Below are positions 6,211 through 10,916 of a stretch of 10,916 bases of DNA, in pieces (the stretch's first letter is position 1; every line of letters begins with the position of its first letter). The notes under the pieces are model-generated. The model did no database searches. It had not been told where the DNA came from and saw only the letters and a program-made list of their open reading frames with translations. The stretch spans positions 1 to 10,916 of the forward strand of contig DFEO01000011.1 in assembly GCA_002368715.1 (NCBI GenBank), read 5' to 3'. Source of the DNA: Ruminococcus sp. UBA3800. GTDB lineage: Bacteria > Bacillota > Clostridia > Oscillospirales > Ruminococcaceae. The translations under genes and the position numbers were made by a program.

Positions 6211-9200
6211 TAGATATGCTCAGCGACAGGCAGAGAGAGCTGCTTGACAGGCAAAATGACAACTCCTTTGATCATGAGCGCACCGATATGGTGACACTGT
6301 TCAGACGCAGCGCCGAGAGGTTTCCGGACAATGTGTGTGTTGTGTTCTCGCAAAAGAGGTTCACCTATCGTCAGGTGGACAGGCTGTCAGAAAATATCGC
6401 AGCGGAGCTTGTGAGAAGAGGTGTTAAAAAAGGCGACATCGTGCCGATAATCATCCCAAGGTGCGAGTACATGGTCATTGCGGCTCTGGGCGTTCTTAAA
6501 GCAGGTGCCGGCTATCAGCCGCTCGACCCGTCTTATCCGACTGAAAGGCTCTGCTTTATGGTAAAGGACACCGCAGCCGGTGTGCTGATCGCTGACCGTT
6601 CTCTGAAGGAAAGAGTGGGAGCATTTGATGGAGATGTGCTGTTTACGGATGAGATACCTGAGCTTCCCGACAGCGAAAAGCTTGATATAGTTCCTGACCC
6701 GAAGGATGTTTTCATTATCCTCTACACCTCGGGCTCCACCGGCGTGCCAAAGGGAGTTATCCTCGAGCACAGAAATCTTTGCGCTTACTGTGCGTTTTAT
6801 AAGCACGAGTTTTCCACGGACGAGAACAGCCGTGGTGTGATCTATGCGAGCTTCGGGTTCGATGCACATATGCTTGATACCTATCCTATGCTCACAAGCG
6901 GCGCTCAGGTGCATATCATCCCCGAGGAGATCAGGCTCGACCTGCTGGCGCTGAGAAACTATTTTGAAACGAACGCCATCACCAACGGCTTTATGACCAC
7001 ACAGGTGGGCAGACAGTATGCCGAGATATTCCCAGATGCAAAGTACCCTCTCATGCTCACGACAGGAGGCGAAAAGCTGGTGCCTGTCGAGCCGCCCGAG
7101 AATATCAGGTTTTTGAATTTCTACGGTCCGACCGAGTGTACTATCTTTACGCACTCCGCCGTTGTTGACAGGCTTTATGACAGGGTGCCTATCGGAAAGG
7201 TGAACCCGAACCTTAAATGCTATATCGTTGACAGGCAGATGAGAAGAGTTCCTTTCGGCGCTCCGGGAGAGCTTATTGTTGCAGGCGAGCAGGTGGGCAG
7301 AGGGTATCTTGACCGCCCCGAGCAGACACACAAGGTGTTTATCAAGAACCCGTTTTGCAGCGAGGACGGCTATGAACGTGCCTACCGGACAGGAGATATC
7401 GCTCGTTTTCTTGACGACGGAAGGCTTGATATTGTCGGAAGAGCCGACAGCCAGGTAAAGATAAGGGGCTTCAGGATAGAGCTGAGCGAGGTCGAGGGCG
7501 TTATCCGAAGCTTTGAAGGGATAAAGGATGCCACTGTACAGGCTTTTGATGAGGCAGGCGGCGGAAAATATATTGCGGCTTACATCGTTTCGGATGAGAA
7601 GATCGACACTGACAGGCTGGCCGAGCACATTATGGCGACAAAGCCTGCTTATATGGTGCCTGCGGTGACTATGCAGATAGACGAGATACCGCTTAATCAG
7701 AACCAGAAGGTCAACAGGCGTGCGCTTCCCGTTCCCGTGAAAAAGGCTGCCGAGAAAGTTCCCGTTCGCAGCGAGATACAGAAGCGCATCTTTGACTGCG
7801 TTGCAAAGGTGATCGGCAGCAGCGATTTTGGTATAACAACGGATATTTTTGAGGCAGGGCTCACTTCGATCGGCTCGATAAAGCTCAACGTACTGCTCTC
7901 AAACGAGTTCGGTGTGCCAGTAAACAGCAAGGTGCTGAGGACACACAGGAGCGTTGAGGAGCTTGAAAAGGTGTTTGCCGAAAGCAGGGATGACAGCACC
8001 TATGAAAAGCTTGCGGACTATCCTATCACCTATACGCAGAGCGGCATCTTTGCCGAGTGTGCGGCAAAGCCCGGCTCTACGGTATATAACATCCCTTACC
8101 TGTTCAGGCTCTCGGACAAGGTGGATCTTGAAAAACTCGGGGCTGCTGTCGGGGCTGCCGTGCAAGCGCACCCGTATCTGAAGACAACGCTGTTTCTTAA
8201 TGACGAGGGGGATATAAGGGCAAAAAGACAGGACGACGCTCCGTTTGAAGTAAAGATCATAAGGACAGACAAGCTGCCAAAGCAGCTGCTCGCTCCGTTT
8301 GAGCTTGTCGGGGGAGAGCTGTTCAGAGCAAAGATATTTGATACCAATGACGGCAGCTATCTGTTTATCGAAGCACACCATATCATCTTTGACGGCGAGA
8401 GCGGCAAGGTGCTGTTGGAGGATATAAACAAGGCCTATGCAGGACAAAAGCTGATTGCCGAGAGCTATTCGGGCTTTGAAGCGGCGCTAGATGAGCAGAA
8501 GGCACGAGAAGGCGAGAGCTATGAAAAGGCAAAGGCATACTATAAGGATATTTTTGACGGAGTTGACACAGAGCTGATGCCGCCGAAGGACGCTGACGGT
8601 GACACAGCGGCGAGCGGACATTTGCGTATGAGCTCGGATCTTGACCTTGAAAGCATAGGGAGCTTCTGCAAGAAGCTTGGGACCACACAGAATGCTTTCT
8701 TCAATGCGGCGTTTGCTGTCGTGCTGGGCAAATACAGCTATAAGGAAGAGGCAGTGTTTACCACGATCTACAACGGACGAAGCGACAGCAGGCTGGCAAG
8801 GAGCACGACCATGCTTGTAAAGACGCTCCCCGTTTACTGCGAGCTTGGCGGAGATACTGCGGTCAGCGACTTTATAACCAAAACAGGCGAACAGCTGCTT
8901 GACTCAATGGACAACGATATCTACTCCTTTGCGGAGATATCGAGGGAATTGTCTGTGCCTGCGGATGTTATGTTCGTTTATCAGGGGGGCGACCTGTTTA
9001 TTGAAAACGTTGGCGGTGAGAATGCTGAGATGATAGCTCTTGACCTCAGCGATACCAAAGCGCCGATATCGCTCTGCGTTTATATAACAAACGGCAAAGC
9101 TGTGTTCGATGCCGAATACCGCAGCGATATGTACACCGAGGGCTTTATGCGCCGCTTTACCGAATGTGTAATAACGGCGGCAAAGGAGCTGACGGTGAAG

Positions 9201-10916
9201 AAAAGGCTGCGTGATGTGAGCATTATGAGCGACAGACAGAGAGCTGTCATCGAGCAGTTCAACGCCACAGAGCACGAGCTGCCGCACACGACCGCCAATA
9301 GGCTTTTTGAGGAGCAGGTAAGGCTTTGGCCTGATAAGACAGCAGTTATCTCGGGAGATATCAGGCTCACCTATAAAGAGCTGAACTGTGAGGCTAACAA
9401 GGTGGCACACACGCTGATAAATGACGGCTGTATGATAGATGAGATGATAGGTGTTATGATGCCGAGAACAGCTTATGCCTATGCTGCCCGTGAGGGTATA
9501 ATGAAAGCAGGCTCGGCATTTATGCCTATGGCTCCGGATTATCCCGACGAGCGGGTAAGGTATATTCTTGAAAACTCCAGTGCCAAGCGTTTAGTTACCA
9601 CCGATGCGATAGCAAAGGAGAGAGCCGGGCTTTTCAGATCGGCAAACATAAAAGTGATAACTATGGAGCAGTGTGCCCTTTGCGAGGACACAAGCGACCC
9701 CGAGACCGATGTTAAGCCCGATAACCTTTGCTACTGTCTCTACACCTCCGGCTCCACCGGCAACCCCAAGGGCGCTATGATAGAGCACCATTCGCTGGTG
9801 AATTTCGTTCATCACGTTCCTGTAAACGTACAGTGTACCTGTATGGCGGACAACTGCTCTGTTATGCTGGCTATGGCAGCACTGACCTTTGACGTGTCTG
9901 TGCTGGAGGAAACGCTGACGCTTTACCACGGACACACTATCGCTATGGCGAGCGAGGACGAGATAAACTCTCCGGTAGCACTTGCAGAGATGATAAAGAA
10001 AAACGGTGTAGATGCTATGGTCTGCACACCGTCTTATATGAACAATATCCTGGATGTTCCTCAGGCCGTCAGCGCACTCAGACAGCTGAATGTCATAGAG
10101 CTCGGAGCAGAGAGCTTCCCTGTTCCGCTTTATGAAAAGATAAGGAACGCCGGCATAACCGCAAAGCTTTATAACGGCTACGGCCCCACAGAGGCGACCG
10201 TTGCCTGCACAACAGCTTATCTGCCGACAAGCAGGATAACCATAGGAAAAGCCCTTTGCAACACCAAGATAGTTATGCTCGATAAATATGACAACGAGAT
10301 GCCTATCGACGTTCCCGGCGAACTGACCATTATCGGTGAGGGCGTGGGCAGAGGCTATGTGGCAAACGAAAAGCTGAACAAGCAAAAGTATATCACCTAT
10401 AAAGGACAGAAGGCATACCGTGTGGGCGACCTTGCAAGGATAGCTTGGGACGGAAATATCATCTTTATGGGGCGAATGGACAACCAGGTGAAGCTGAGAG
10501 GGCTCAGGATAGAGCTTGATGAGATAGAGAACGTTATGAACACCTTCCCGTCGCTGAACAGAAGTGTGGTCATCGTCAGGGACGACGAAGGCAAGGGACA
10601 GTATCTGTGTGCATACTTCACGGCTGATGTTAAGGTGGATATCGAAAGGCTGAAGGCGCATATTTCCAAAAAGCTCGCAAAATATATGGTGCCGTCGGTG
10701 TTTATCCAGCTGGACGCTATACCGCTGACTAAAAACGGCAAGGTAGACAAAAAGAGCCTGCCAAAGCCCGAAGGGTCTGACGAGAAGCGGGAGATCGTTT
10801 TGCCAAAGAACGAGCTTCAGAAAACGCTCTGCGAGATCTTCTCCTACGCTCTCGGAAACCAGCAGATCGGGATAAACGAGAATTTCTTTGAAATGGGCGG
10901 TACCTCTCTTTCGGCT
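5697..10916 (+). CDS. NRPS, main part: rest of C1, then A1-T1-C2-A2-T2 (open at the window end)
   Basis: The frame is open from 5655 (after a TGA at 5652-5654) to the last base. Real coding begins at about 5680, and ATG 5697 is the first start codon but has no good ribosome binding site. With the upstream fragment and one G removed, the protein has 1,970 residues to the window edge. Order: rest of C1, A1, carrier T1, C2, A2, start of T2. All catalytic motifs are present: both A domains have TSGSTG, GPTE, GELxxxGEGVGRGY-like, YRxGD and the A10 lysine; C2 has HHIIFDG; both T domains keep the phosphopantetheine serine. The enzyme activates two amino acids as adenylates, loads them on T1 and T2 and condenses them. 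No epimerisation or methylation domain is seen, so L-residues are expected so far. The enzyme is cytosolic. The long minus-strand ORFs across it are shadows. Confidence 0.93.
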   Translation, partial: MNGAFAYLLSCFSGSSQVLFSNVFNGRDERLTNTVGMFVKTMPVLAEFDGSTKIGELLTALDRQTTLCRENRLYSYADLCSELGISSSVLFGYQGDMFNSFDFCGGRVEYELHNSRNPKGVFEVTVRRHGQRFTAHALYDMSLYNDTLVYDMLESFDMVLGGMTKGNDLGEIDMLSDRQRELLDRQNDNSFDHERTDMVTLFRRSAERFPDNVCVVFSQKRFTYRQVDRLSENIAAELVRRGVKKGDIVPIIIPRCEYMVIAALGVLKAGAGYQPLDPSYPTERLCFMVKDTAAGVLIADRSLKERVGAFDGDVLFTDEIPELPDSEKLDIVPDPKDVFIILYTSGSTGVPKGVILEHRNLCAYCAFYKHEFSTDENSRGVIYASFGFDAHMLDTYPMLTSGAQVHIIPEEIRLDLLALRNYFETNAITNGFMTTQVGRQYAEIFPDAKYPLMLTTGGEKLVPVEPPENIRFLNFYGPTECTIFTHSAVVDRLYDRVPIGKVNPNLKCYIVDRQMRRVPFGAPGELIVAGEQVGRGYLDRPEQTHKVFIKNPFCSEDGYERAYRTGDIARFLDDGRLDIVGRADSQVKIRGFRIELSEVEGVIRSFEGIKDATVQAFDEAGGGKYIAAYIVSDEKIDTDRLAEHIMATKPAYMVPAVTMQIDEIPLNQNQKVNRRALPVPVKKAAEKVPVRSEIQKRIFDCVAKVIGSSDFGITTDIFEAGLTSIGSIKLNVLLSNEFGVPVNSKVLRTHRSVEELEKVFAESRDDSTYEKLADYPITYTQSGIFAECAAKPGSTVYNIPYLFRLSDKVDLEKLGAAVGAAVQAHPYLKTTLFLNDEGDIRAKRQDDAPFEVKIIRTDKLPKQLLAPFELVGGELFRAKIFDTNDGSYLFIEAHHIIFDGESGKVLLEDINKAYAGQKLIAESYSGFEAALDEQKAREGESYEKAKAYYKDIFDGVDTELMPPKDADGDTAASGHLRMSSDLDLESIGSFCKKLGTTQNAFFNAAFAVVLGKYSYKEEAVFTTIYNGRSDSRLARSTTMLVKTLPVYCELGGDTAVSDFITKTGEQLLDSMDNDIYSFAEISRELSVPADVMFVYQGGDLFIENVGGENAEMIALDLSDTKAPISLCVYITNGKAVFDAEYRSDMYTEGFMRRFTECVITAAKELTVKKRLRDVSIMSDRQRAVIEQFNATEHELPHTTANRLFEEQVRLWPDKTAVISGDIRLTYKELNCEANKVAHTLINDGCMIDEMIGVMMPRTAYAYAAREGIMKAGSAFMPMAPDYPDERVRYILENSSAKRLVTTDAIAKERAGLFRSANIKVITMEQCALCEDTSDPETDVKPDNLCYCLYTSGSTGNPKGAMIEHHSLVNFVHHVPVNVQCTCMADNCSVMLAMAALTFDVSVLEETLTLYHGHTIAMASEDEINSPVALAEMIKKNGVDAMVCTPSYMNNILDVPQAVSALRQLNVIELGAESFPVPLYEKIRNAGITAKLYNGYGPTEATVACTTAYLPTSRITIGKALCNTKIVMLDKYDNEMPIDVPGELTIIGEGVGRGYVANEKLNKQKYITYKGQKAYRVGDLARIAWDGNIIFMGRMDNQVKLRGLRIELDEIENVMNTFPSLNRSVVIVRDDEGKGQYLCAYFTADVKVDIERLKAHISKKLAKYMVPSVFIQLDAIPLTKNGKVDKKSLPKPEGSDEKREIVLPKNELQKTLCEIFSYALGNQQIGINENFFEMGGTSLSA
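6216..7740 (+). other. NRPS domain A1 (adenylation)
   Basis: Core motifs in order: LYTSGSTGVPKG (A3), FGFDAH (A4, with the Asp that binds the amino group of an alpha-amino acid), NFYGPTECT (A5), GELIVAGEQVGRGYL (A6), YRTGDIARF (A7), GRADSQVKIRGFRIEL (A8) and NQKVNRRAL (A10, with the catalytic Lys). By-eye alignment to PheA gives pocket residues D-A-L-G-L-T-F-I-F-K, which match no standard code I remember. The substrate is an alpha-amino acid of unknown identity. Confidence 0.9.
7770..7980 (+). other. NRPS domain T1 (peptidyl carrier)
   Basis: A helical carrier domain with DIFEAGLTSIGSIKL; the serine encoded at 7866-7868 is the expected phosphopantetheine site. The core is AGLTS instead of the common GGHS or GGDS. 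Confidence 0.88.
8018..9215 (+). other. NRPS domain C2 (condensation)
   Basis: Starts with YPITYTQSGIF and HPYLKTTL, has the active-site HHIIFDG (histidine codons at 8376 and 8379), then NAFFNAAFAVVLG, TTIYNGRSD and MLVKTLPVYCEL. It joins the T1-bound residue to the amino acid on T2. It is similar in layout and wording to C1, which suggests that the two modules share an origin. Confidence 0.9.
9224..10760 (+). other. NRPS domain A2 (adenylation)
   Basis: Core motifs: LTYKELN (A2-like), LYTSGSTGNPKG (A3), LTFDVSVLEE (A4), NGYGPTEATV (A5), GELTIIGEGVGRGYV (A6), YRVGDLARI (A7), GRMDNQVKLRGLRIEL (A8) and LTKNGKVDKKSL (A10). By-eye pocket residues are about D-V-L-V-I-L-G-V-A-K; no substrate can be read from this with confidence. 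Confidence 0.9.
10800..10916 (+). other. NRPS domain T2 (peptidyl carrier, cut by the window end)
   Basis: Helix 1 ELQKTLCEIFSYALG and the core NFFEMGGTSLSA are present; the phosphopantetheine serine is encoded at 10905-10907. The domain and everything after it continue beyond the window. Confidence 0.88.

Noticed and set aside
6387..7628. 413-aa minus-strand ORF
   Set aside because: It lies antisense to the A1-T1 part of the NRPS, whose motifs are all in the + frame; the minus translation shows no domain. The same applies to 9591-10661, 5757-6353, 7899-8447 and other minus ORFs over the NRPS.
1..10916. CRISPR array, rRNA or complete insertion sequence
   Set aside because: No regularly spaced repeats, no rRNA-like sequence and no transposase with terminal repeats were seen.

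Overview
The window looks like a piece of a Firmicutes/Clostridia chromosome, most likely a Ruminococcus-type gut or rumen bacterium. This rests on the style of the proteins (clostridial mobile-element genes, a ruminococcal-type NRPS), AGG/GGAG ribosome binding sites, sigma-A promoters and short AT-rich intergenic stretches with intrinsic terminators. The assignment is by recognition, not by search.

Layout. (1) 1-70: the last 22 codons of an unidentified + strand gene, closed by a strong terminator at 76-108. (2) 109-639: about 530 bases with no convincing gene, but with a second terminator-like hairpin, a cluster of CTAAC/GTTAG motifs (335-494) and a nested GC-rich inverted repeat (508-553). 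It leads into (3) 640-3866, a decayed mobile-element segment. This holds an intact 591-aa P-loop ATPase of the DUF927-like type common in clostridial integrative elements, a short ribbon-helix-helix-like protein, and the C-terminal two thirds of a large serine recombinase whose catalytic N-terminus is missing. The recombinase remnant is fused to the 3' end of the small gene, which points to a deletion. A bidirectional terminator at 3878-3904 separates it from (4) a minus-strand block: tRNA-Leu(UAG) with encoded CCA, its own terminator, and directly behind that a 239-aa voltage-gated K+ channel with a full S4 sensor and a TVGYGD filter. (5) From 4914 rightwards: an extended -10 promoter, a 5'-leader inverted repeat, and the start of a large non-ribosomal peptide synthetase that runs off the window end. 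Its domains are C1-A1-T1-C2-A2-T2(partial).

The NRPS is the main feature. As written, its reading frame is broken in C1 at a G7 run (5673-5679): one base too many. The rest of the enzyme is open in another frame from 5655 to the window end, about 1,750 codons with all core motifs intact. Either the extra G is a sequencing or assembly error, or the locus is a recent pseudogene, a phase-variable allele or rescued by slippage. Because the synthetase begins with a C domain and is the first gene behind its own promoter, C1 may be an N-acylating starter C domain. The C-A-T-C-A-T order resembles the gut clostridial NRPSs that make N-acyl dipeptide aldehydes, but the terminal domain that would decide this lies outside the window.
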